A stretch of 12,390 nt of DNA. Origin: Bacteroidaceae bacterium. Its GTDB lineage: Bacteria > Bacteroidota > Bacteroidia > Bacteroidales > Bacteroidaceae. The notes beneath the pieces were generated by a model, which saw only the letters and a list, made by a program, of their open reading frames with translations, made no database searches and had not been told where the DNA came from. Shown here piece by piece: positions 6,699-12,390 of the stretch. How positions within the stretch are numbered: the first letter of the stretch is position 1; every line of letters starts with the position of its first letter. The translations under genes were made by a program, and so were the position numbers. The stretch covers positions 1 through 12,390 of the forward strand of contig JAFYWE010000079.1 in NCBI GenBank assembly GCA_017558165.1. The letters are read 5' to 3'.

Positions 6699-6916
6699 AG
6701 AGATTTATTGTAAATATCCTCATACTGCCCATAAGATTCTACCAGAAGTGCATCTCGCCACTTACACCTCCGTCATGCCGTTTCACCCCCACATGTTCAC
6801 AATACGCAGTTGAAGCCCTGCGCAAGCACGGCCCCATAAAAGGGCTTTACCTTGCCATCAGGCGCATACTCCGATGCCACCCATGGGGAGGCTCGGGATA
6901 CGACCCCGTACCATGA
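6695..6916 (+). CDS. yidD: Membrane protein insertion efficiency factor YidD
   Basis: A 73-residue protein of the YidD family, thought to help YidC insert membrane proteins at the inner face of the cytoplasmic membrane. The N-terminal amphipathic segment (about 3-16) is followed by the diagnostic CRFTPTCSQYA at 28-38 and the C-terminal RCHPWGGSGYDPVP, with cysteines at 19, 28, 34 and 61. The length is typical. It overlaps rnpA by 4 bases at its start and the TatD-family gene by 4 bases at its end, so the three are probably translated together. Confidence 0.95.
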   Translation: MKRFIVNILILPIRFYQKCISPLTPPSCRFTPTCSQYAVEALRKHGPIKGLYLAIRRILRCHPWGGSGYDPVP

Positions 6917-7539
6917 TGAAGTACCCTGATATACACACCCACAAACGGAAAGAGGATGCACACCCTGCAATCCTCAGCACCCAAGGAGAGCCGGCGTACG
7001 GAGCCATATCCACCGGAATACACCCATGGTATGTGGACAACGGCTGGAAGGAGAAATTCCATACAATAGAAGAACTTGCTAAGGCACAGAATGTAGTTGC
7101 CATTGGAGAGTGCGGCATAGACAAGGTACGCATGACTGCGACATTTGAAACACAGGTCGAGGCCTTCCGCGCGCACATCGCGCTATCCGAAAGACTGCAG
7201 AAGCCACTCATCATACACTGCGTGAAGGCATACGAAACAACCATTGCACTGCACAAGGAAATAAAGCCACAACAGACATGGATAATACACGCGTTCCGTG
7301 GCAAGCCACAGCAGGCCAGCCAACTCGTTAAAGCCGGACTATACCTTTCGCTCGGCGAGCATTTCAACGAGGAGAGCGCGAGGTGCATCCCAGGCGACAG
7401 ATTGTTCATTGAGAGTGACGACAGCGAGATCCCCATCGAGAACATCTATTCAGCCATAGCCTCAGCACGAGGATGCAGTGTAGAAGAACTCATACGGACC
7501 GTACAGGAGAACCTCACACAATGCGGGTTCAACCTCTGA
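6913..7539 (+). CDS. TatD-family metal-dependent hydrolase (short form)
   Basis: A 208-residue amidohydrolase-fold protein of the TatD family, whose members are metal-dependent 3'-5' exonucleases or deoxyribonucleases. Metal-site motifs are all present: HTH (8-10), GECGID with Glu66, IHC with His102, HAF with His126, and ESDDSE with Asp169. TatD itself is about 260 residues; this is a shorter version with compact N- and C-terminal parts, and it should not be called the E. coli enzyme. Start choice: ATG 6913 overlaps the yidD stop; ATG 6916 is the next codon and equally possible. The longer in-frame start at 6874 lies inside yidD and adds residues foreign to the family, so I reject it. Confidence 0.9.
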   Translation: MMKYPDIHTHKRKEDAHPAILSTQGEPAYGAISTGIHPWYVDNGWKEKFHTIEELAKAQNVVAIGECGIDKVRMTATFETQVEAFRAHIALSERLQKPLIIHCVKAYETTIALHKEIKPQQTWIIHAFRGKPQQASQLVKAGLYLSLGEHFNEESARCIPGDRLFIESDDSEIPIENIYSAIASARGCSVEELIRTVQENLTQCGFNL

Positions 7540-7607
7540 CAAGACGCACAAACAGCCCCAAGGGAAGCAATATATCCGCCCATTGCACGTTTTACAATAA
7601 AAAATCG

Positions 7608-7615
7608 TATATTCG
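7608..7615 (+). promoter_or_regulatory. Weak -7-like box before the sugar module
   Basis: TATATTCG differs from TAnnTTTG at one position and sits in the 93-base gap between the TatD-family gene and the first isomerase, in locally AT-rich DNA. A TTG at 7583-7585 is 22 bases upstream, longer than ideal. Transcription would start near 7622, 11 bases before the GTG start. Confidence 0.25.
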
Positions 7616-7632
7616 CACAGAATAAGTACAAG

Positions 7633-8058
7633 GTGGCAAAGGAAAACAGAAAAAAAGTACGCACCATCAGGCTGGGCAAGATACGCGACAAGCGCGGAAA
7701 CCTGTCTGTGATTGAGGACAATAAGCTGTTGCCCTTTACCATTGCACGTACATACTGGGTATACGACGTCCCTGGCGGAGAGTCACGCGGCGGACACGCC
7801 TACCACAAGAGCGAGGAGTTCATCATCGCCCTGTCGGGCAGTTTTGACCTCTACATACATGATGGCAAGGAAGAGCAGACCATCCACCTCGACCGTTGCA
7901 ACAAGGGTGTATACATCCCCGCCGGGACATGGCGCAGGATGCAGAATTTCGCCACCAACTCCATTGCATTGGTAATAAGTTCCACCCCTTACAGCCCGCG
8001 CGACTACATACGCAGCTTCGACAGGTTCATCCAACTCAAAGAGAGCAACGCACTATGA
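7633..8058 (+). CDS. FdtA/QdtA-like sugar 3,4-ketoisomerase (WxcM-type cupin), HAYH variant
   Basis: A 141-residue single-domain cupin. Relatives such as FdtA and QdtA move the keto group of dTDP-4-keto-6-deoxyglucose from C4 to C3 before a 3-aminotransferase acts. Visible motifs are YDVPGG (44-49), RGGHAYHK (52-59), GSFDLYIHDG, YIPAGTW and the C-terminal STPYSPRDYIR. The start is GTG at 7633; no ATG is available upstream in frame without passing far from the conserved start. It is about 42% identical by eye to the next gene over about 123 residues, so the two arose by duplication or are a maintained pair. In the next protein the active-site motif is HAH; here the second His is aligned with Tyr57 and a His follows at 58. 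That could mean altered specificity or a partner role; I recall related HAY forms in Bacteroides pairs. Overlaps the next gene by 4 bases. Confidence 0.85.
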   Translation: MAKENRKKVRTIRLGKIRDKRGNLSVIEDNKLLPFTIARTYWVYDVPGGESRGGHAYHKSEEFIIALSGSFDLYIHDGKEEQTIHLDRCNKGVYIPAGTWRRMQNFATNSIALVISSTPYSPRDYIRSFDRFIQLKESNAL

Positions 8059-8471
8059 AGACCACAGTAGACGACTGCCGCATCATAGAGCTTGGCAAGC
8101 ACCATGGAGCGACGGGCAACATCACCGTCGTGGAGAATGGCAAGGTTATAGACTTTGACATCAAGCGCGTATTCTACATATATGACATCCCCGGTGGCGT
8201 CACACGCGGTGCACACGCCCACAAGACCTTGCGCGAGCTTATCGTGGCCGCGACAGGCAGCTTCGAGGTACGCGTGTTCGACGGCGAACGTGAGAAGGTG
8301 TTCCTGCTCAACCACCCGTCGAAAGCCCTGTACCTGCCCTGCGGAGTGTGGGAGGAGCTACGCAATTTTTCATCGGGCTCGGTAGCACTTGTACTGGCCT
8401 CTACACCGCACATGCCCGAGGACTATTTCCGCGACATTGACGAATTCCTCAAGTACAGAAAAGAGCTATGA
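8055..8471 (+). CDS. FdtA/QdtA-like dTDP-4-keto-6-deoxyhexose 3,4-ketoisomerase (cupin)
   Basis: A 138-residue cupin of the same family as the gene before it, here with the standard active-site motif: YDIPGG (43-48), RGAHAHK (51-57), then GSFEVRVFDG, LYLPCGVW and STPHMPEDY. The HAH histidines are the residues implicated in catalysis in characterised FdtA/QdtA enzymes. The product would be a dTDP-3-keto-6-deoxyhexose; whether it has galacto or gluco configuration cannot be read from the sequence. The start at ATG 8055 overlaps the previous stop (ATGA), and its own stop overlaps the aminotransferase start (ATGA at 8468), so the three proteins are probably made in matched amounts. The frame upstream of 8055 lies within the previous gene and is not coding. 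Confidence 0.88.
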   Translation: MKTTVDDCRIIELGKHHGATGNITVVENGKVIDFDIKRVFYIYDIPGGVTRGAHAHKTLRELIVAATGSFEVRVFDGEREKVFLLNHPSKALYLPCGVWEELRNFSSGSVALVLASTPHMPEDYFRDIDEFLKYRKEL

Positions 8472-9571
8472 TACCATACCTTCCACTGAACCAGATAAAC
8501 GCACGCTATAACCCCGAACTTCAGGATGCCGTGAACCGTGTCATTACAAAAGGCATATACCTTTTGGGCGAGGAGACACGTCTGTTCGAGGAGGAGTACG
8601 CCCTGTACACAGGCACACAGTACTGCACAGGCTGTGGCAACGGCTACGACGCCCTGTGGCTCATAATAAGGGCATACAAGGAGATGGGAATATTCACCGA
8701 CGGAGACGAGATCATTGTCCCCGCGAACACCTTCATAGCATCGGTACTCGCCATTACACACAACGGGTTGAAACCTGTCTTTGCCGACCCCGCCCCCAAG
8801 ACATCACTCATCGACATCGAGGGAATAGAGAAGGCCATCACCCCAAGATGCAAGGCGGTAATGCTCGTTCACCTCTACGGCCGTAACTGCTACAGCGAGG
8901 AGATTGCATCGCTGTGCCGCCAAAGAGGAATGAAGATAATAGAGGACAATGCCCAGGCACACGGCTGCATATACAACGGCAAGCGCACAGGCTCGCTCGG
9001 CGATGCCGCGGCACACAGCTTCTACCCGGGAAAGAACCTAGGAGCATTGGGCGACGGAGGAGCTATAACCACCAATGACAGCGCACTGCATGCCACCATA
9101 CAGGCTCTGCACAATTACGGAAGCGCCCTGAAATACCATCACACGCTTGAAGGCGTGAACAGCAGGCTCGACGAGATTCAGGCTGCCGCACTGCGCGTGA
9201 AACTGAGACACCTTGATGCCGACAACAACCGTCGTAAGGAGATTGCAAAGCGCTACATCAGCGAAATAAGCAACGAGGCCGTATGTCTGCCAATCGTCCC
9301 CGATTATGACGGACACGTGTTCCACATATTCCCGCTCTTTACGGAGCATCGTGACGCCCTGCGCTTGCACCTTGAGGAAGCAGGAATAAAAACGCTCATC
9401 CACTACCCCATTCCCGTCCACAAGCAGGAGTGCTACAAGGAGCACGGCACACAGTCATACCCCGTCGCAGAGCAGCAGGCAAGGACAGAGCTGAGCCTTC
9501 CATGCCACCCGGCAATGAGCGACAGCGACGCTGCAAAGGTTATTGAAGCCGTCAACAGTTTCCATATTTGA
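8468..9571 (+). CDS. DegT/DnrJ/EryC1 aminotransferase, likely nucleotide-sugar 3-aminotransferase (FdtB/QdtB-like)
   Basis: A 367-residue PLP-dependent sugar aminotransferase. The PLP lysine is Lys189 in FYPGKNLGALGDGGA, and the PLP-nitrogen Asp is Asp160 in EDNAQAHG. The substrate/cofactor loop GCGNGYDAL is about residues 57-65. The C-terminal half has the usual HVFHIFPL and HYPIPVHKQ stretches. Following two 3,4-ketoisomerase-like proteins, it probably transfers an amino group from glutamate to C3 of a dTDP-3-keto-6-deoxyhexose, giving dTDP-Fuc3N or dTDP-Qui3N; this is inference from order. The N-acyltransferase that normally follows is missing, and so are rmlA and rmlB. The length is normal and nothing looks broken. 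It ends 228 bases before a tRNA gene. Confidence 0.9.
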   Translation: MIPYLPLNQINARYNPELQDAVNRVITKGIYLLGEETRLFEEEYALYTGTQYCTGCGNGYDALWLIIRAYKEMGIFTDGDEIIVPANTFIASVLAITHNGLKPVFADPAPKTSLIDIEGIEKAITPRCKAVMLVHLYGRNCYSEEIASLCRQRGMKIIEDNAQAHGCIYNGKRTGSLGDAAAHSFYPGKNLGALGDGGAITTNDSALHATIQALHNYGSALKYHHTLEGVNSRLDEIQAAALRVKLRHLDADNNRRKEIAKRYISEISNEAVCLPIVPDYDGHVFHIFPLFTEHRDALRLHLEEAGIKTLIHYPIPVHKQECYKEHGTQSYPVAEQQARTELSLPCHPAMSDSDAAKVIEAVNSFHI

Positions 9572-9655
9572 CAATGCCACGGACAAAAAGGCCGGTTAAA
9601 TAAATACAGGCAAGTCCTTACCATCCTATGCCATAGTCAAAAACAACCTGAAAAG

Positions 9656-9687
9656 TTTGGCACTTACATTCAAAAACTATACCTTTG
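9656..9687 (+). promoter_or_regulatory. Strong Bacteroidetes promoter for tRNA-Gln
   Basis: TTTG (9656-9659), a 20-base spacer and TACCTTTG (9680-9687): both halves match the consensus. Transcription should start near 9694, about 106 bases before the tRNA. A weaker second candidate, TTTG (9741-9744) plus AATCTTTG (9762-9769) with a 17-base spacer, lies closer. Confidence 0.8.
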
Positions 9688-9766
9688 CAGAAGTAATCAA
9701 TGCGAAGATTAGCCGCAATCGTTTACAAAATCAAAATTCATTTGTTTTGACTCGCTTGCACAATCT

Positions 9767-9792
9767 TTGCATCGCTCTTCAAAAGAGAGCAA
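9767..9792 (+). other. Hairpin in the tRNA-Gln leader
   Basis: TTGC (9767-9770) with GCAA (9789-9792) encloses CTCTT (9775-9779) with AAGAG (9783-9787) and loop CAA. It ends 7 bases before the tRNA. It may be a processing element or simply leader structure. The rest of 9572-9799 is AT-rich and shows no gene. Confidence 0.3.
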
Positions 9793-9799
9793 TGAGGAT

Positions 9800-9870
9800 T
9801 GTCCTATGGTGTAATGGTAGCACAACAGGTTTTGGTTCTGTTTGTCTTGGTTCGAATCCAGGTAGGACAA
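9800..9870 (+). tRNA. tRNA-Gln (anticodon UUG)
   Basis: A 71-base cloverleaf. The acceptor stem is TGTCCTA (9800-9806) with TAGGACA (9863-9869), all seven pairs intact, including the weak first U-A pair typical of glutamine tRNAs. The D stem is GTGT/GCAC, and the anticodon stem ACAGG/TCTGT encloses loop TTTTGGT, giving anticodon TTG, which reads CAA (and CAG if the U34 is modified to allow it). The T arm is CTTGG-TTCGAAT-CCAGG. CCA is not encoded: the base after the stem is A (9870), followed by CAC. A promoter and terminator of its own flank it. Nearby protein frames that cross it are not genes. Confidence 0.96.
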
Positions 9871-9872
9871 CA

Positions 9873-9907
9873 CAAAAGAAGTCAGCTTTAAACGCTGGCT
9901 TCTTTTG
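9873..9907 (+). terminator. Intrinsic terminator after tRNA-Gln
   Basis: A 14-base stem (9873-9886 with 9894-9907, one G-T wobble, loop TTTAAAC) whose right arm ends in CTTCTTTTG. It sits 2 bases after the tRNA, with A-run and T-run arms typical of a symmetric terminator. Confidence 0.85.
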
Positions 9908-10017
9908 TATATATATCCAACACCTCATATAGGCCCGTTCCTACACGCCCACCCTCTTCTCTGGCACACGCCCGACAGTCTTCCTCCAAAACCAGCTACT
10001 ACAAATCAAGACAAAGA

Positions 10018-10033
10018 GCTGTTTTTTAACAGC
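10018..10033. repeat. Short inverted repeat upstream of the STAS gene
   Basis: GCTGTT, loop TTTT, AACAGC: a 6-base perfect inverted repeat about 28 bases upstream of the STAS -7 box. It could be an operator for that promoter; at this length chance is possible. The rest of 9908-10017 shows no gene or other signal. Confidence 0.3.
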
Positions 10034-10061
10034 AGAGATTCTTTTTTATCAAAAAATATAT

Positions 10062-10069
10062 TACATTTG
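10062..10069 (+). promoter_or_regulatory. -7 promoter box for the STAS gene
   Basis: TACATTTG is an exact TAnnTTTG match. The -33 side is only a T-run (10042-10047). Transcription should begin near 10076, leaving a leader of about 4 bases to ATG 10080 or 10 to ATG 10086, so the message would be nearly leaderless. Confidence 0.55.
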
Positions 10070-10079
10070 CCCAAAAGAC

Positions 10080-10379
10080 ATGCATATGGAAGAGAAGACT
10101 TTTAAGACACACGTGATTTGCGTTGACTACCCATTGAATACACTCAACATAAAGGATATGGAAGAGGACGTTGCGGCCGTAGAGGTGAATCTTGGCGATA
10201 TCGTCATTGTAGATTGCAGCGGAATGGATTATATATGCAGTTCCGGTCTACGCATATTCCTCGGGTTGTACAAGGACCTTGCCCAAAAAGGAGGCAAACT
10301 TATCATACGCAACCTTCAGCCACTGGTAAAGGGCGTATTCGACATGTCCGGCTTCAGCCAGATATTCAATATTGAATAA
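10080..10379 (+). CDS. STAS-domain protein (anti-anti-sigma/SpoIIAA-like)
   Basis: A 99-residue single STAS domain. The family signature is the loop MDYICSSGLR at about 49-58; Ser55 aligns with the serine that SpoIIAB phosphorylates in SpoIIAA. SpoIIAA has Asp-Ser-Ser at this point, and here the Asp is replaced by Cys53. In partner-switching systems such proteins free a sigma factor or enzyme by binding a kinase-type anti-sigma factor; other STAS proteins belong to lipid-transport complexes (MlaB). No kinase, PP2C phosphatase, sigma factor or ABC gene is nearby, so the partner is unknown. Start: ATG 10080 or 10086 (MHM), both just after the -7 box; the later Met27 would remove the first beta strand. 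It is flanked by its own promoter and a strong hairpin, so it is probably monocistronic. Confidence 0.85.
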   Translation: MHMEEKTFKTHVICVDYPLNTLNIKDMEEDVAAVEVNLGDIVIVDCSGMDYICSSGLRIFLGLYKDLAQKGGKLIIRNLQPLVKGVFDMSGFSQIFNIE

Positions 10380-10395
10380 AAAAACACAGATACAG

Positions 10396-10429
10396 AATAT
10401 GGCGGTCCCTGCGTAGGAACCGCCATATT
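10396..10429. terminator. Strong hairpin between the converging STAS and adenine deaminase genes
   Basis: AATATGGCGGT (10396-10406) pairs exactly with ACCGCCATATT (10419-10429). Inside, after one mismatch, CCT pairs with AGG around loop GCGT. Lying between two converging genes, it could end both transcripts, although the T-runs on either side are short or displaced. Confidence 0.7.
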
Positions 10430-10466
10430 TCGTATATATCCGTCACGGGGTAATACAATGCACATT

Positions 10467-12206
10467 TCAATAGAACCTGCTCTCTTCTACATTATACAGA
10501 CCTGTATCCATGAGACGTATGCTTGGGATAACAGGAAGAGCCACGAATGACAATGTAATGAACGGGTCGATGTCATGGCTCACGCCCATACGGTGAGCCA
10601 GTTCCTCAAGTTCATGGATTCCCTTCATGGCCTCCTCGGCGTTCAATGCCGACATAAGACCATATGCCGGCAAGGCGAAATGCCCAACTACCTCACCTTT
10701 TGACACAATCACATAACCGCCACCCAGTTCACGCAGGAAGTTGCAGGCCAAAGCCATATCGGCCGCATTATCACCGGCACATACCACATTATGGGCATCA
10801 TGCGACACACTGGTAGCAATGGCACCGTCGGTAATGCCGTATCCCACGCACTTGGCCACGGAATAGTTCCCGTTCTTGCCATAGCGTTCAATGGTTGCAA
10901 GCATGTTCATCTTCTCCCCGACGAACTCCGCAGCGGTGGAAACCGCCGTAACTATCTCGCCCGGTAACAGACGGATGGCAACATCCTCAAGACGCGAAGG
11001 AACCACGAAATCCCCGGCGCAGAACTCCTTATACCGGACTGTATTCCCGAAAGCATCATGCGGGGTCACCGCACAGTCATATAGACGCTTGCTGTCCTTG
11101 GCAACCAGTCTGCCGTCCTTGATGACATACTTTACAACAGCGGCATCCATGCCCATAACGGCAATGTCAGCAATATACCCCTCCCTAATCAAGCCTTTAT
11201 CCTCAAGCTTATAATAGCGACAAGGGTTATAGGAGGACATACGGGCCACCTCGCCCCACGTATACCAATATTCGCGCGCCATGCGCACAATGGTAGAGAC
11301 ATGACCCTCCTGTGCTATGGTAGACAAGTGCTTGTCATCGGTACAGAAAGCCATGCGGCGGGTATCGACCCCGTGCTTGCGCGCGGCAAGCAACAAATCC
11401 CCTGCATTACGGGCGGCACTTCCTTCTCGTATGTATATGTTCACACCCGCCTCGTTACGCATGAGCATATCCTCTTCACAGGTACACTCATGGTCGTTTG
11501 CAACGCCCAACCCCGCATACTCCTTGACCATATCGGCAGACAGGCCTGCCATATGTCCGTCAATGACCCTTCCACCAAAAAGAGCTATCTTTGACAGCAA
11601 CAGCGAATCCTTATTATAGACAGCATAGGGGTTCATCACCTCACCAAGCCCCACCACAAAAGGGTGGTTTACAAAGCCTGCCATGTCCCCGGCCAGGAAC
11701 TCCCCGCCACCATTCGTGTCGAGCGACGTTGCTGGGACACTTGATGGAAGGACAACATAGACATCGACGGGAGACTGTGCGGCATTTTCCAGGAAGAAGC
11801 AGACACCATCACTGCCGGCAACATTCACTATCTCATGAGGATCGGCAATCACCGCAGTGGTTCCGAAAGGAAGCACTGCCTCGCCGAAGGCAACAGGGAG
11901 CACCATACTCGACTCCACGTGCACATGACTGTCCACGAAACCCGGCATGATGACCATTCCGTTACAGTCTATCACCGTTGCACCATCGGCAACCAGATCC
12001 TTACCCACAGCCTTTATACGGTCACCTACAATCAGCACATCGCCGATTTCCTCGGTAGCCGTCTCACCATCGGCAATCAGTCCCCCTTTAAGCAACAGCA
12101 CGCCGTCAACTGAAGACTTATCCATACATGACATGTACAGACAAGCCAACACAAACAGGCAAAATATCTTTTTAGCAGGCATAATCAATGCCAGAAGTTT
12201 TCTCAT
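10467..12206 (-). CDS. ade: Adenine deaminase with N-terminal lipoprotein signal peptide
   Basis: A 579-residue amidohydrolase that converts adenine to hypoxanthine and ammonia (AdeC/AdeD family). Metal-site motifs are present: FVDSHVHVESSM with His94 and His96, DPHE at 122-125, GEVM with Glu189, GHMAG with His218, DHE with His239, and CTDDKH at 288-293 with Asp290. The family-specific C-terminal region follows, including SVSHDAHN (467-474) and GGGYVIV. The odd part is the N-terminus: basic residues, a hydrophobic run IFCLFVLACLYMS, then Cys27 (an alternative lipobox ends at Cys22, VLAC). The enzyme domain begins right after it, at about residue 34. Known relatives are cytosolic. A start at Met28 would give a normal cytosolic form, but the promoter lies just 23 bases upstream of Met1, favouring the long form. 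If exported, it would act on purines in the periplasm or at the surface. Confidence 0.9.
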   Translation of the reverse strand: MRKLLALIMPAKKIFCLFVLACLYMSCMDKSSVDGVLLLKGGLIADGETATEEIGDVLIVGDRIKAVGKDLVADGATVIDCNGMVIMPGFVDSHVHVESSMVLPVAFGEAVLPFGTTAVIADPHEIVNVAGSDGVCFFLENAAQSPVDVYVVLPSSVPATSLDTNGGGEFLAGDMAGFVNHPFVVGLGEVMNPYAVYNKDSLLLSKIALFGGRVIDGHMAGLSADMVKEYAGLGVANDHECTCEEDMLMRNEAGVNIYIREGSAARNAGDLLLAARKHGVDTRRMAFCTDDKHLSTIAQEGHVSTIVRMAREYWYTWGEVARMSSYNPCRYYKLEDKGLIREGYIADIAVMGMDAAVVKYVIKDGRLVAKDSKRLYDCAVTPHDAFGNTVRYKEFCAGDFVVPSRLEDVAIRLLPGEIVTAVSTAAEFVGEKMNMLATIERYGKNGNYSVAKCVGYGITDGAIATSVSHDAHNVVCAGDNAADMALACNFLRELGGGYVIVSKGEVVGHFALPAYGLMSALNAEEAMKGIHELEELAHRMGVSHDIDPFITLSFVALPVIPSIRLMDTGLYNVEESRFY

Positions 12207-12235
12207 ACTTTCACCACAATTATAAAATCAAGATA

Positions 12236-12267
12236 CAAAGATACTTATAAATCCAAGGCACTCCAAG
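12236..12267 (-). promoter_or_regulatory. Bacteroidetes promoter for the adenine deaminase gene
   Basis: Reading leftward, a -33-like CTTG (12264-12267) is followed by a 20-base spacer and an exact -7 box TATCTTTG (12236-12243). Transcription should start near 12229 and give a 23-base leader before the ATG at 12206. No purine riboswitch fits in that leader. Upstream, 12268-12390 is AT-rich with no gene that I can see. Confidence 0.65.
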
Positions 12268-12390
12268 AATTGTATACATGACAACATACCCCGACTGTTT
12301 GTTTTCATATTAGAAGTTGTTTAAATTTCTTTCAAAAATATTATTTACATTGTCCTCAAGAAGTGCTTGTCTTTTTATGCCCTTTTTTGC

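Noticed and set aside
6874..6912. Longer N-terminus for the TatD-family protein
   Set aside because: These codons lie within yidD in another frame and add residues (MPPMGRLGIRPRT) not seen in the family; ATG 6913 fits the 4-base overlap pattern.
9800..9870. tRNA-Gln as an integration site for the sugar module
   Set aside because: I found no second copy of the tRNA 3' end elsewhere in the window and no integrase gene.
9657..9932. Rightward 91-residue frame
   Set aside because: It runs straight through the tRNA-Gln gene and its terminator and starts inside the tRNA promoter; no protein motif.
9905..10105. Rightward 66-residue frame before the STAS gene
   Set aside because: It begins in the tRNA terminator, crosses the STAS promoter and overlaps the STAS start in another frame; no recognisable sequence.
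11591..11950. Rightward 119-residue frame inside the adenine deaminase gene
   Set aside because: Antisense to a conserved metal-binding region; low-complexity His/Arg/Pro-rich translation typical of a shadow frame.
12207..12390. Purine riboswitch controlling the adenine deaminase gene
   Set aside because: The predicted leader is only about 23 bases and I see no three-way-junction pairing or conserved purine-riboswitch loop motifs upstream.

Overview
This window looks like a chromosomal segment from a member of the Bacteroidales. The reasons are Bacteroidetes-type promoters (TTTG about 20 bases upstream of TAnnTTTG), the lack of strong Shine-Dalgarno sites, a DUF4271 membrane protein next to an unusual uroporphyrinogen-III synthase, DUF4369/thioredoxin-like lipoproteins, and the rnpA-yidD-tatD run. 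Everything reads rightward except the last gene.

Region 1 (1-3911) is a tight run. It holds the 3' two thirds of typA/bipA, a lipoprotein with a thioredoxin-like fold that has lost both active-site cysteines, and a full YifB/ComM-family ATPase. The gaps are 4 and 5 bases, so it is probably one operon. Region 2 (3912-4226) has no ordinary gene, but it folds into nested inverted repeats and carries an 11-base perfect inverted repeat that touches a promoter. Region 3 (4227-7539) is a housekeeping run: LOG-family phosphoribohydrolase, DUF4271 membrane protein, uroporphyrinogen-III synthase (TTG start), terminator-like hairpin, rnpA, yidD and a TatD-family hydrolase. Several of these genes overlap by 4 bases.

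Region 4 (7633-9571) is a small nucleotide-sugar module. Two tandem cupin 3,4-ketoisomerase paralogues (FdtA/QdtA/WxcM type) are followed by a DegT/DnrJ aminotransferase, all with 4-base overlaps. Together they could make a dTDP-3-amino-3,6-dideoxyhexose, but the partner genes (rmlA/rmlB, acyltransferase, glycosyltransferase) are not here. Region 5 (9572-10466) has a tRNA-Gln(UUG) with its own promoter, long leader and terminator, then a lone STAS-domain protein with an almost leaderless promoter, then a strong hairpin. Region 6 (10467-12390) is a leftward adenine deaminase with a lipoprotein signal peptide, which is unusual for this normally cytosolic enzyme. Its promoter is visible, and AT-rich DNA runs to the window end.

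No transposase, integrase, CRISPR array or phage gene is visible. The best candidates for new biology are the surface/periplasm-directed adenine deaminase, the structured yifB 3' region (possible small RNA or structured UTR), the cysteine-less thioredoxin-like lipoprotein tied to typA/yifB, and the orphan paired-isomerase sugar module. None is a clearly new multi-gene system.
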